A stretch of 43,544 bases of DNA, from assembly GCA_040902765.1 (NCBI GenBank), contig JBBDWO010000005.1, positions 1-43,544 of the forward strand, read 5' to 3'. Source of the DNA: Acidimicrobiia bacterium. Its GTDB lineage: Bacteria > Actinomycetota > Acidimicrobiia > Spongiisociales > UBA11373. Positions 8,548 through 15,960 of this stretch are shown here, in pieces (position 1 is the first letter of the stretch; each line of letters starts with the position of its first letter). Both the position numbers and the translations under genes were made by a program. The notes under the pieces are model-generated. The model worked only from the letters and a program-made list of their open reading frames with translations. It was not told where the DNA came from and ran no database searches.

Positions 8548-8554
8548 TCCCCCG

Positions 8555-9157
8555 ATGGCCCCTCGAGACCTACCCAGTGCCGATGACATTCGGATGCTCG
8601 TTGAGCGGGTGATCGACGGGGTCGGTTCGGCCCCTTCGGTCTCGCCTGCCGAGCCAACCGCCAAGGACGGCTGTGGCTGCGGATGTGAGGGTGGGGCCGT
8701 GGCCATCGGCGCCGACCATGGCGGCTTCCCCCTCAAAGAGCGCCTCGGCTTTCGTCTCCGTGAAGCGGGTCGCACGGTGGTGGACTGTGGCACCGACTCC
8801 ACCGAAGCCGTCGACTACCCCGATTTCGCACGGGCGGTCGCCGAGAAGGTGGCATCGGGCGAGTGCGTCGTGGGCATCGCGATCGACGGCGCCGGCATCG
8901 GATCGTGCATGGTCGCCAACAAGGTCCCGGGCGTGCGAGCGGCGCTGTGCTACGACCTGTCGTCAGCGCGCAACAGCCGTGAGCACAATCACGCCAATGT
9001 CCTCACACTCGGGGCCGGGCTCATCGGCGACGGACTCGCCTGGCAGATCGTCGAGGAGTGGCTGGCCACCCCGTGGGGGGAGGGTCGGCACGCCCGCCGG
9101 GTGGCGATGATCGACGCCCTGGACCGAGACCGGCAGCACGCGGGGACGCCGTCGTGA
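8555..9157 (+). CDS. BMC-associated RpiB/LacAB-family sugar-phosphate isomerase homologue
   Basis: 200 aa. Residues 9-23 ([15 protein letters not shown]) form an amphipathic helix typical of an encapsulation peptide. A linker with Cys40, Cys42 and Cys44 ([10 protein letters not shown]) follows, then an RpiB domain ([39 protein letters not shown]). The family interconverts ribose 5-phosphate and ribulose 5-phosphate or related sugars. The position of the catalytic Cys66 of E. coli RpiB is Asp111, and the position of Glu75 of M. tuberculosis RpiB is Ser117, so normal isomerase chemistry is doubtful. Start ATG 8555 rather than the 8516 codon, which lies at the end of the repeat array. First gene of the BMC operon; deoC overlaps its end. 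Confidence 0.85.
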   Translation: MAPRDLPSADDIRMLVERVIDGVGSAPSVSPAEPTAKDGCGCGCEGGAVAIGADHGGFPLKERLGFRLREAGRTVVDCGTDSTEAVDYPDFARAVAEKVASGECVVGIAIDGAGIGSCMVANKVPGVRAALCYDLSSARNSREHNHANVLTLGAGLIGDGLAWQIVEEWLATPWGEGRHARRVAMIDALDRDRQHAGTPS

Positions 9158-10011
9158 CCGACCGTGACGCCCTCATCGAGGCGGTGACCCGCGAAGTCCT
9201 CGCCGCCCTCGCCGGCGACGCCCTCGACGACTGTCTCACCTGTTTCGGCGACTGCGTCGCCCACTCGGCGTCCAAGGTTCGCGACGTGCTCGCCGCCGGG
9301 GCGACCCGAGTGTCGTATGTGGGGTCCGGTGCCGACGTCCCCACCGACCTCGCCGGGTTCATCGACCACACCCTTCTCCGACCCGACGCCACCGCCACCG
9401 AGATCGACCGCATGTGTGCCGAGGCGATCGAGTACGGGTTCGCGTCGGTGTGCGTCAACCCCACCTGGACGAAACGGGTCGCCGAGGCGCTGCGGGGCAG
9501 TCCGGTGGTCACCTGCGTGGTCGTCGGGTTCCCGCTCGGCGCCACCATGCCAGAGATCAAGGCCATGGAGGCGCGCCGGGCGCTCCGTGACGGGGCACGC
9601 GAGATAGACATGGTGTTGAATGTGGGTGCGCTCAAGTCGGGAGACCACGACCTGGTCCTGCGGGACGTCGCCGGGGTTTCCGAAGCGTGTCGGGAGGTCG
9701 GCGCCGTGTGCAAGGTGATCCTCGAGACCGCCCTGCTCACCGACGAGGAGAAGGTGATCGCCTCTCGGCTGGCGTCGGACGGCAAGGCCGACTTCGTCAA
9801 GACGTCGACCGGGTTCGGTCCGGGCGGAGCGACGGTCTACGACGTGGCGTTGATGCGCGAGGCCGTCGGACCCAAGATGGGGGTGAAGGCGTCGGGTGGC
9901 ATCCGCAGCGCCGACGACGTGCGACAGATGATCGCGGCCGGGGCGACGAGAATCGGCGCCTCGGCGGGAGTGGAGATCGTGACCGGAGGGAGTTCCAGTG
10001 AGCGGTATTGA
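9154..10011 (+). CDS. deoC: BMC-associated deoxyribose-phosphate aldolase (DeoC)
   Basis: 285-aa class I aldolase cleaving 2-deoxyribose 5-phosphate to acetaldehyde and glyceraldehyde 3-phosphate. The core starts near residue 66 ([15 protein letters not shown]). Lys216 in FVKTSTGFG is the Schiff-base lysine; Lys245 in VKASGG and Asp152 in EIDMVLN are the proton-relay residues, so it should be active. The 65-residue extension has an amphipathic helix at 4-20 ([17 protein letters not shown]), a likely encapsulation peptide, then Cys27, Cys30, Cys34 (CLTCFGDC). GTG 9154 overlaps the upstream stop as GTGA. An aldolase releasing a volatile aldehyde is what a BMC is expected to enclose. Confidence 0.93.
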   Translation: MTDRDALIEAVTREVLAALAGDALDDCLTCFGDCVAHSASKVRDVLAAGATRVSYVGSGADVPTDLAGFIDHTLLRPDATATEIDRMCAEAIEYGFASVCVNPTWTKRVAEALRGSPVVTCVVVGFPLGATMPEIKAMEARRALRDGAREIDMVLNVGALKSGDHDLVLRDVAGVSEACREVGAVCKVILETALLTDEEKVIASRLASDGKADFVKTSTGFGPGGATVYDVALMREAVGPKMGVKASGGIRSADDVRQMIAAGATRIGASAGVEIVTGGSSSERY

Positions 10012-10624
10012 CCTGAGGGGCTATGCGTTCCTCGACAGCCTGCAGCCCCAGTACGCAGCGTTCCTGGGGACCGTGGCCCAGGGATTCCTGCCGCTCGCCG
10101 GCGACGCCTCGCTGTACGTCGAGATCTCACCGGGCATCGAGATCAACCGCCTCACCGACGTCGCCCTCAAGGCAACCCAGGTGAAGCCGGCGATGCAGAT
10201 CGTCGAGCGCTACTTCGGACTCCTGGAGGTCCACTCGCCGTCACAGGCGGAGACCCGCGCCGCCGGTGAGGCGATCCTCGCCGAGATCGGCGTCAAGGAG
10301 ACCGACCGGATCAAGCCCCGCATCGCCTCCAGTCAGATCATCCGCCGGATCGACGATCACCAGGCGCAACTGATCAACCGGATGCGCCACGGCCAGATGA
10401 TCATCCCCGGGCAGACCCTGTACCTCCTCGAGATGGAACCGGCCAGTTATGCCCCGCTCGCCGCCAACGAGGCAGAGAAGGCGGCCAACATCAGTGTCCT
10501 CGAGGTCAGGTCGTTCGGGTCGCTCGGCCGGGTCTATCTCGGTGGTGAGGAGAGCGACATCGACGTGGGGTGGCGGGCCGCGGTGGCGGCTCTGGAAGGC
10601 CTCGAAGGCAGAGAGATGACGTGA
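9998..10624 (+). CDS. BMC-T shell protein, tandem-domain CsoS1D-like type
   Basis: 208-aa trimer-forming shell protein with two fused BMC domains, roughly 30-100 and 135-205. The pattern [20 protein letters not shown] ... GLLEVH ... LYLLEMEP ... [11 protein letters not shown] resembles the group of tandem BMC proteins (CsoS1D and the related Haliangium shell protein) that can stack as double trimers with a gated pore. GTG start at 9998, overlapping deoC by 14 nt, with a GGAGGGAG ribosome site just upstream. A wide gated pore would suit passage of sugar phosphates or cofactors, but that is inference. Confidence 0.88.
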   Translation: MSGIDLRGYAFLDSLQPQYAAFLGTVAQGFLPLAGDASLYVEISPGIEINRLTDVALKATQVKPAMQIVERYFGLLEVHSPSQAETRAAGEAILAEIGVKETDRIKPRIASSQIIRRIDDHQAQLINRMRHGQMIIPGQTLYLLEMEPASYAPLAANEAEKAANISVLEVRSFGSLGRVYLGGEESDIDVGWRAAVAALEGLEGREMT

Positions 10625-10631
10625 CCGGGCA

Positions 10632-10637
10632 TACGCT
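10632..10637 (+). promoter_or_regulatory. Possible internal promoter -10 (TACGCT) before the BMC-H gene
   Basis: The 51-bp gap between the BMC-T and BMC-H genes contains CATACGCT, like the -10 boxes elsewhere in the window, followed by a ribosome site GGGAGAGCGAGGG. It would give extra transcript for the hexamer, the most abundant shell tile. Weak, single-site evidence. Confidence 0.3.
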
Positions 10638-10675
10638 CGGCGTAGCAATCGAACACAGAGGGAGAGCGAGGGCCA

Positions 10676-10978
10676 ATGGCTGAAGCACTCGGGATGATCG
10701 AAACCCGCGGGTTCACCGCGATGGTGGAGGCCGCCGACGCGATGGTGAAGGCGGCGAAGGTGGAACTGGTGGCGTATGAGAAGACCGGCGGCGGCTATGT
10801 GACCGCGGTGATCCGCGGCGACGTGGCGGCGGTCAAGGCCGCCATCGATGCCGGGACCCGCGGCGCCGAGAAGGTTGGCGAGGTCGTGTCGACGCACGTC
10901 ATCGCCCGCCCGCACACCAACGTCGACCTCGTCCTGCCGCTCGGCAGGGCCGACGAGGCCGCCGCCGAGTCGTCCTAG
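10676..10978 (+). CDS. BMC-H hexameric shell protein (PduA/CcmK/CsoS1 type)
   Basis: 100-aa single BMC domain ([33 protein letters not shown]), with the pore loop KTGGGY at about residues 41-46 and the C-terminal [11 protein letters not shown] segment typical of hexamer-forming tiles. It should make the bulk of the facets. It is the only BMC-H in the operon, so facets are expected to be simple. ATG start with a strong purine-rich ribosome site (GGGAGAGCGAGGG) and the only sizeable gap inside the first half of the operon, compatible with high expression. Confidence 0.95.
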   Translation: MAEALGMIETRGFTAMVEAADAMVKAAKVELVAYEKTGGGYVTAVIRGDVAAVKAAIDAGTRGAEKVGEVVSTHVIARPHTNVDLVLPLGRADEAAAESS

Positions 10979-10997
10979 GCGACCGGGGGAGACGCCG

Positions 10998-11285
10998 GTG
11001 CAGCTGGGACGCGTCGCCGGGACGCTGGTCGCATCCGACAAGGAGCCGACCATGGAGGGCCTCGCGTTCCTCGTGGTCCGGCAGATCGACGTCGAGGGCA
11101 ACGACGCCTCGGGGTACGTGGTCGCCGTGGATGCGGTCGGCGCCGGGGTCGGCGAGATCGTCATGTACGCCTCTGGATCGTCTGCCCGGCAGACGGGAGT
11201 GACCCGCGACCGGCCCTGTGACGCGGTGATCATGGCGATCGTCGACACCTGGGAGGTCGGCGGCGACGTGAAGTACACGAAGTGA
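10998..11285 (+). CDS. BMC-P pentameric vertex protein 1 (EutN/CcmL family)
   Basis: 95-aa EutN/CcmL protein ([49 protein letters not shown]). Pentamers of this family cap the vertices of the shell. Start GTG 10998 with GGGGGAG upstream. Its stop overlaps the aldehyde dehydrogenase start as GTGA. First of three BMC-P genes in the operon, the other two lying at its 3' end. Confidence 0.93.
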   Translation: MQLGRVAGTLVASDKEPTMEGLAFLVVRQIDVEGNDASGYVVAVDAVGAGVGEIVMYASGSSARQTGVTRDRPCDAVIMAIVDTWEVGGDVKYTK

Positions 11286-12739
11286 CGCCCCGTTCCTTCT
11301 CCGAGGCCGAGGTCCAGGAGGTGATCGCCCGCGTTCGCCAGCGGCTCGGTGGTACCGCCGAGTCGGCACCGGCGCATCCCCGGGTCCCGGTCGACGTGCC
11401 GGAAGCCGAGCTCGGGTTGGGGGTGTTCGCCACCGTCGACGAGGCGGTCGCCGCCGCCCAGCGAGCCCAGGCGGCATACGACCGCGGGGGCACCGACCTG
11501 CGCGAGGCCGTGGTCGCCTCCATCCGCTCCTCGATGCTGGAGCATGCGCAGAGCCTTGCCGACATGGCTCACGAGGAGACCGGGCTAGGACGACCGGAAG
11601 ACAAGGTCCGCAAGAACATCCTGGTAGCGACCCGGACTCCCGGACCGGAGGATCTCGAACCCCTCATCGAGACGGGTACCGACGGGATGATGCTCACCGA
11701 GCACGCCCCGTTCGGGATCGTCGGAGCGATCACGCCGACCACGAACCCGACGTCCACGATCATCAACAACACGATCGCCATCGTGAGCGGCGGCAACGCC
11801 GTCGTGTTCAACGCCCACCCCAACGCCAAGGGAGTCTCGGCCCACAACGTCCGGCTCCTCAACCAGGCGATCATGGCGGCAGGAGGACCGGCCGACCTGG
11901 TCACCGCGGTCGCCGTCCCGACCATCGAGAGCGCCCAGGCGCTCATGCACCATGCCGGCGTCGCGGTTCTGCTCGTCACCGGCGGTCCCGGAGTCGTCCG
12001 TGAGGCGCTGAACACCGACAAGCGGGCGATCACCGCCGGACCCGGCAACCCGCCGGCCGTGGTGGACGAAACGGCCGACGTCGAGCGGGCGGCGCGCGAC
12101 ATCGTCGCCGGCGCGTCGTTCGACAACAACGTGATCTGTACCGACGAGAAGACGGTCATCGCCCTGCGCTCCATCGCCGACAACCTGGTGCGAGCGATGG
12201 GGCGTAATGGCGCCCATGTGCTCAAGGAACACGAGCTGCGCAAGGTGGAGCGAGTGATCTTCGAGACCATGGGGCCGCCCGGGAAGCCCGGTGTGATCAA
12301 CCGCTCGTGGATCGGGAAGAACGCCCGCGACATCGCCGCCGCCGCCGGGGTCGACGTCGAGGGCGATCCACGGCTGCTCGTCGCCGAGGTCCCCAACGAG
12401 CACAGCCTGGTGTGGACCGAACAGATGATGCCGGTGCTCCCGGTGACCTCTGTCCCTGACGTCGATAGCGCCATCGACCTCGCCATCAAATCGGAGCATG
12501 GGTTCCGTCACACCGCCTCGATCCACTCGAACAACGTGGCCACCATCACGCGAATGGCCCGGTCGATCAACGTGAGCATCTTCATCGCCAACGGACCCAA
12601 CTACGCCGGATTGGGCCAGGGAGGAGAGGGGTTTACCTCGTTCTCGATCGCCAGCCCGAGCGGGGACGGGATGACCCGCCCCATCACCTTCACGCGGGAG
12701 CGGCGGATCGCCGTGGTCGGCGCATTGCGGATCGTGTGA
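11282..12739 (+). CDS. BMC-associated CoA-acylating aldehyde dehydrogenase (PduP/EutE-like)
   Basis: 485 aa. Oxidises an aldehyde, here presumably acetaldehyde from DeoC, to the acyl-CoA with NAD+. Cys286 in FDNNVIC is the catalytic thiol (NNLPC in EutE/PduP); [12 protein letters not shown] and [11 protein letters not shown] are the cofactor-binding segments. Residues 6-22 ([17 protein letters not shown]) form an amphipathic helix joined to the core by a flexible Ala/Pro linker, the classic encapsulation-peptide arrangement of BMC aldehyde dehydrogenases. GTG start at 11282 overlaps the BMC-P stop. NAD+ and CoA recycling enzymes usually found in such loci are not present nearby. Confidence 0.93.
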   Translation: MTPRSFSEAEVQEVIARVRQRLGGTAESAPAHPRVPVDVPEAELGLGVFATVDEAVAAAQRAQAAYDRGGTDLREAVVASIRSSMLEHAQSLADMAHEETGLGRPEDKVRKNILVATRTPGPEDLEPLIETGTDGMMLTEHAPFGIVGAITPTTNPTSTIINNTIAIVSGGNAVVFNAHPNAKGVSAHNVRLLNQAIMAAGGPADLVTAVAVPTIESAQALMHHAGVAVLLVTGGPGVVREALNTDKRAITAGPGNPPAVVDETADVERAARDIVAGASFDNNVICTDEKTVIALRSIADNLVRAMGRNGAHVLKEHELRKVERVIFETMGPPGKPGVINRSWIGKNARDIAAAAGVDVEGDPRLLVAEVPNEHSLVWTEQMMPVLPVTSVPDVDSAIDLAIKSEHGFRHTASIHSNNVATITRMARSINVSIFIANGPNYAGLGQGGEGFTSFSIASPSGDGMTRPITFTRERRIAVVGALRIV

Positions 12740-12747
12740 GACGGCTT

Positions 12748-12782
12748 TGCCAGCTTCCAGCTTCCGGCTACCTGCCTCCGGC
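12748..12782. repeat. Heptamer array inside the BMC operon
   Basis: Five degenerate units (TGCCAGC, TTCCAGC, TTCCGGC, TACCTGC, CTCCGGC) in the 79-bp gap between the aldehyde dehydrogenase and the second BMC-T gene. It is the only heptamer array inside a probable operon and may mark a joining point of two gene modules. Confidence 0.7.
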
Positions 12783-12818
12783 CGGAATCTCGGGAGATCA
12801 CAGGCGCGGGGCTGCGCC

Positions 12819-13409
12819 ATGACCGCGTTGGGGGTGCTCGAGTTCGAGTCGGTGGCGGTGGGGATCCTCGCCGGGGACGCGATGGTCAAGGCGTCGCCGG
12901 TGGCTTCGATCACCGCCGGGACCATCCACCCGGGCAGATATCTGGTCCAGGTCACCGGGGATGTGGCGTCGGTCGAGGAGGCACTGATCGCGGGGCGGGC
13001 GCGGGGGGCGGCGTTGATCGTCGACGAGGTGTTCCTTCCTGACGTCCACCCGGCCGTGGTGGCCGCGATCGGGAGTGTCCGCGGCGAACCATCCGGCGAA
13101 GCCCTGGGCATCCTGGAGACGGCAACGGTCTCGTCCGCGGTCGCTGTGGCCGATGCAGGGGTGAAGGCGGCGGCGGTGGTGCTCATGGAGCTCCATCTCG
13201 CCGACGACCTCGGGGGTAAGGCGTACGCGCTGTTCTCGGGATCGGTCGGCGACGTGGAAGTGGCCGTGGAGGCGGGGGGTGCCGCCGTCGGACCCGGCAG
13301 GGTGCTGCAGCAGGTGGTGGTCCCGATGCTCGCCTCCGAGATGGGGGACAATCTGTGGTCGGCGGCGCGGTTTGTCGACCGGATCGGGGAGTCGGATGCA
13401 ACTGGCTGA
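12819..13409 (+). CDS. BMC-T shell protein, tandem-domain PduT/Haliangium T1 type
   Basis: 196 aa with two regular BMC domains: about 3-90 (ALGVLEFESVAVGILAGDAM ...) and 100-182 (ALGILETATVSSAVAVADAG ...). It forms pseudohexameric trimers. PduT-like members often carry a pore Fe-S cluster ligated by Cys; this protein has no Cys at all, so it cannot. Start ATG 12819; sequence upstream in frame is repeat-derived. It overlaps the next BMC-P gene by 14 nt. Confidence 0.9.
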   Translation: MTALGVLEFESVAVGILAGDAMVKASPVASITAGTIHPGRYLVQVTGDVASVEEALIAGRARGAALIVDEVFLPDVHPAVVAAIGSVRGEPSGEALGILETATVSSAVAVADAGVKAAAVVLMELHLADDLGGKAYALFSGSVGDVEVAVEAGGAAVGPGRVLQQVVVPMLASEMGDNLWSAARFVDRIGESDATG

Positions 13410-13665
13410 CGTCATCGGGACCGTGGTGGCGACGGAGAAGTCCGAGGGCTTGGAGGGGGTTCGATTCCTGATCCTCCAGCCCCTGGACCGATCTGGGGAG
13501 CCGAGCGGCGATCCGGTGGTGGCCGCCGATGCCCTGTTCACCGCCGGGGTCGGCGAACGGGTGTACTTCGTGTCGAGCCGGGAGGCCGCGGTGGCGCTGC
13601 CCGAGCAGTTCGTTCCCGTCGACCACGCCGTGGTCGGCATCGTCGACGAGGTGGAGATCCGGTGA
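13396..13665 (+). CDS. BMC-P pentameric vertex protein 2, divergent EutN/CcmL family
   Basis: 89 aa (QLADVIGTVVATEKSEGL ... AADALFTAGVGERVYFVSSREA ... HAVVGIVDEVEIR). The fold markers of EutN are present, but the usual GSSAR loop reads SSREA, making it the most divergent of the three BMC-P proteins. ATG start within the end of the BMC-T gene, with GGGGAG upstream; stop overlaps the next gene by 4 nt. Confidence 0.88.
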   Translation: MQLADVIGTVVATEKSEGLEGVRFLILQPLDRSGEPSGDPVVAADALFTAGVGERVYFVSSREAAVALPEQFVPVDHAVVGIVDEVEIR

Positions 13666-13952
13666 AGCTCGGACGCATCAGCGGGACCGTGGTGTCCACC
13701 ATCCAGCATCCGACCCTCGACGGACATCAGCTGCGCGTGGTCGATCTCCTCGACGTATCGGGTGTTCCGACCGGCGGGTATGTGATCGCCGTCGACGCGA
13801 TCGGCGCCAGCCACGGTCAGACCGTTCTGGTGCTCGACGAGGGCTCCTCGGCGCGACAAGTCATGGCCGACGCCAACGCTCCGGTGAGGGCCATCGTGGT
13901 CGGGATCGTCGACGAGGTCCGGGTGGACGGGACCGACTTCGACGTCACCTGA
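13662..13952 (+). CDS. BMC-P pentameric vertex protein 3 (EutN/CcmL family)
   Basis: 96 aa with canonical EutN features (KLGRISGTVVSTIQHPTLDG; VIAVDAIGASHGQTVLV; GSSARQV; AIVVGIVDEV). GTG start overlapping the previous stop. Last clear BMC gene; the next gene has its own promoter. Three BMC-P paralogues with one BMC-H recall the Haliangium shell set. Confidence 0.93.
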   Translation: MKLGRISGTVVSTIQHPTLDGHQLRVVDLLDVSGVPTGGYVIAVDAIGASHGQTVLVLDEGSSARQVMADANAPVRAIVVGIVDEVRVDGTDFDVT

Positions 13953-13981
13953 TCGCGGCCGGCGGAACGACGCGTCGGGGG

Positions 13982-13987
13982 TAGCCT
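13982..13987 (+). promoter_or_regulatory. -10 box TAGCCT of the 13995 lipoprotein gene
   Basis: TAGCCT seven bases before GTG 13995, implying a leaderless mRNA and separate transcription from the BMC operon. Confidence 0.6.
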
Positions 13988-13994
13988 CGGCACG

Positions 13995-14387
13995 GTGAGA
14001 TCCCTCCTCGTCGCCGTATGCGTGGTCGCCCTCGCCGCCTGCGACCCATCGACGCCCACGCTCACCACGATGGACCCGTCGGGGACGACCACCACGCTGG
14101 CCAACGACACCTGCGACCGGCTGGCCACCGACACTGCGCGCTACCTCGAACTCGTCGTGGCGGTCCTTGACGAGACCCCACTCGACGACTTCAGGGACCG
14201 GGAGGCCTGGACGGAGTCGCTCCTCGCTCTCAAGGAGCAGGGTGATCTTCTCGATACCCGGGCCGACCGAATGCGCTGCGATCCGGCCCGGATCCAAGCG
14301 GAGGCGTTCGCCCGCGCCCGACTCGACCCCGAGAGCGGGCTCGCGGCGTACCTGCTCGAGTGGCTCGGCCAGGGGAGTGGGGAGTAG
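13995..14387 (+). CDS. Small secreted lipoprotein, function unknown
   Basis: 130 aa with a signal peptide ending in the lipobox VALAAC near residue 16, then a Thr-rich stretch and a helical domain with Cys40 and Cys91 that could pair. I recognise no family. GTG start supported by the TAGCCT box. It follows the BMC operon by 42 bp but has its own promoter, so a link to the compartment is not implied. It converges with pgl over a hairpin-forming heptamer array. Confidence 0.72.
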   Translation: MRSLLVAVCVVALAACDPSTPTLTTMDPSGTTTTLANDTCDRLATDTARYLELVVAVLDETPLDDFRDREAWTESLLALKEQGDLLDTRADRMRCDPARIQAEAFARARLDPESGLAAYLLEWLGQGSGE

Positions 14388-14404
14388 CGAGAGGCGAGGG
14401 GGAG

Positions 14405-14475
14405 AACGCTTAACGCTTAACGCTTAACGCTTAACGCAGGAGCGGGCCAATTTCTTGCGTTGAGCGTTAAGCGTT
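14405..14475. repeat. Inverted heptamer pair AACGCTT x4 / GCGTTGA-GCGTTAA
   Basis: Four perfect AACGCTT units (14405-14432) and a partial one, a 19-bp loop, then the complementary arm GCGTTGA GCGTTAA GCGTT (14457-14475). It lies between two convergent genes. The right arm overlaps the last codons and stop of pgl (AAC GCT TAA). A transcript would fold into a hairpin, so a bidirectional terminator role is possible. Confidence 0.9.
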
Positions 14476-15159
14476 GTCCAGCAGCCGGGCGGCCCCCGTG
14501 TCTATGAGCCACACCACGTCGCGAGCTCGCGCGGTCACCCTTGCGGCGGGGAGGTCGCTCCCACCGCTCAGGACTTCGGCGACCGCTGATGCCTTCTCCT
14601 CTCCGGCGGCGAGGAACAGGGTCCGTCGCGCTCGGGTGAGGAGACCGAGGGTGGCGGTGAGACGCCAGCCCTTGTCGGGTACCAGTGTGGCGACGAAGTC
14701 ACGGTCGGTGACGTCGAGGGCGTCGCTCCCCGGGAACAGCGACGCCGTGTGACCGTCGGATCCCATGCCGAGGATCACCATGCCCGGTTCGAGCCGTCCG
14801 CCGACACTCCTCAGGACGCTGCCGAGCATCGTCTCGTATTCGTCGGCTGCTTCGCTGGCGTCTTCACGCCACGGAACCTCGAGTAGCCGCGCCGGTATCC
14901 GATCGAACAGCGCCCGTCGGGCCATGCCGGCGTTGCTGTCGGGATGGTCGGTCGGGACATGCCGCTCGTCGGTCATCCAGGCGGCGACTTCCTGCCACGG
15001 GAGATCGCGGTCGGCGAGCAGCTCGTAGGCGCGCCGTGGGGTGGTGCCGCCGGCGAGTCCGAGAGTGTGGCCGTTGCCATCGAGGCCGAGCCACCCCTCC
15101 ACTTCGTCGGCCGCCGCCTCGGCGAGAGCCTCCAGGGTGCTGAAGATGCGAACATGCAT
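14467..15159 (-). CDS. pgl: 6-phosphogluconolactonase
   Basis: 230-aa DevB/Pgl-family enzyme hydrolysing 6-phosphogluconolactone to 6-phosphogluconate in the oxidative pentose phosphate pathway, in the cytoplasm. Family marks: LGLAGGTTPRRAYELL near residue 34, WMTDERHVPTDHPDSNAGM, and ILGMGSDGHTASLFPG. The usual length is about 230-250. A TACTGT box lies ten bases before ATG 15159. The final residues Asn-Ala and the stop are encoded by heptamer repeat sequence, so the original C-terminus may have been altered. No zwf or gnd is adjacent. Confidence 0.9.
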   Translation of the reverse strand: MHVRIFSTLEALAEAAADEVEGWLGLDGNGHTLGLAGGTTPRRAYELLADRDLPWQEVAAWMTDERHVPTDHPDSNAGMARRALFDRIPARLLEVPWREDASEAADEYETMLGSVLRSVGGRLEPGMVILGMGSDGHTASLFPGSDALDVTDRDFVATLVPDKGWRLTATLGLLTRARRTLFLAAGEEKASAVAEVLSGGSDLPAARVTARARDVVWLIDTGAARLLDNA

Positions 15160-15169
15160 GCGGCGGGGG

Positions 15170-15175
15170 ACAGTA
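15170..15175 (-). promoter_or_regulatory. -10 box TACTGT of pgl
   Basis: TACTGT on the - strand, ten bases before the pgl ATG and directly next to the heptamer array starting at 15176. Confidence 0.45.
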
Positions 15176-15301
15176 GCGAGGGGCGAGGGGCGAGGGGCCA
15201 GCTACCGGCTGCCAGCTACCGGCTGCCAGCTACCGGCTGCCAGCAGTGTGCAGCGTGCAGCCGTCGACGGGCCTGCGTTGAGCGTTGAGTGTCGAGCGTT
15301 G
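15176..15301. repeat. Composite heptamer array, about 18 units
   Basis: Blocks of 7-bp period: GCGAGGG x3, then GCCAGCT/ACCGGCT alternating three times (a 14-bp higher unit), then degenerate GTGTGCA/GCGTGCA, then AGCGTTG-type units. It fills the gap between the divergent promoters of pgl and the 15325 gene. Confidence 0.9.
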
Positions 15302-15312
15302 GGTCCGTGTCG

Positions 15313-15318
15313 TAGCCT
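15313..15318 (+). promoter_or_regulatory. -10 box TAGCCT of the 15325 gene
   Basis: TAGCCT six bases before ATG 15325, 11 bp after the end of the heptamer array. Confidence 0.65.
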
Positions 15319-15324
15319 CTTCCC

Positions 15325-15960
15325 ATGGCACGTCAGGTCGTGATCGAGTGGAGCGGTGGGGAGGTGCCCGCCAGTGTGGATGGGCCGGACGGTGCCTCGA
15401 TCGGAATACTCCTTGCGCATGGCGCCGGGGCCGGCAGGAGCCATCCCTACATGGAGGGGTTGCGCTCACGGCTCGCCGCGGCGGGTTTCCTCGTCGTCGC
15501 CTTCGACTACCCGTACATGGCGGTGGGGCGGAAGGCGCCCGATCGTCTGCCGACCTTGGTCGCCGCCCATGAGGCCGCGGCGACTCACATGGAGGGTCTG
15601 GTCGATCGGGCGGTGATCGCCGGCAAGTCGATGGGCGGTCGAGTGGGATCCCACCTGTCTGGGTTCGATCGGTGGCCACGCCTCTTCTACGGGTATCCCC
15701 TGGTCGCGCTGGGCAAAACCGAGCCACGCGATACGACTCACCTGGATCGACTCACCGGGGCTTTGCTGTTCGTCCAGGGTGAGCGTGATCGCATGGCTCC
15801 GCTCGACCTGCTGCGGCCCGTCGTGGAGCGCCTCGGCGCCGCGCTACACGTGGTTCCCGATGCCGATCACTCGTTCAAGGTTCCCAAGAGGACCGGTCGC
15901 ACCGAGGGGGACGTCCTCGACGAGCTGGTCTTGGTGACGAGTGAGTGGATAGGGCAGTAG
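15325..15960 (+). CDS. Alpha/beta hydrolase, KANL3/Tex30-like family
   Basis: 211 aa. Nucleophile elbow AGKSMGG (Ser near residue 102), oxyanion-side motif LLAHGAGAGRSHPYM near residue 30, Asp in VQGERDRMAP and His in DADHSFKV complete a hydrolase triad. Small cytoplasmic hydrolases of this type have no defined substrate in bacteria. The leaderless start at ATG 15325 is well supported. The stop codon runs directly into a heptamer array. Confidence 0.83.
   Translation: MARQVVIEWSGGEVPASVDGPDGASIGILLAHGAGAGRSHPYMEGLRSRLAAAGFLVVAFDYPYMAVGRKAPDRLPTLVAAHEAAATHMEGLVDRAVIAGKSMGGRVGSHLSGFDRWPRLFYGYPLVALGKTEPRDTTHLDRLTGALLFVQGERDRMAPLDLLRPVVERLGAALHVVPDADHSFKVPKRTGRTEGDVLDELVLVTSEWIGQ

Noticed and set aside
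13995-14387. Lipoprotein as a BMC component
   Set aside because: It has a signal peptide and lipobox and its own promoter; BMCs are cytoplasmic.
14405-14475. Classic intrinsic terminator
   Set aside because: A hairpin can form, but no T-run follows on either strand, so I list it only as a repeat with a possible terminator role.
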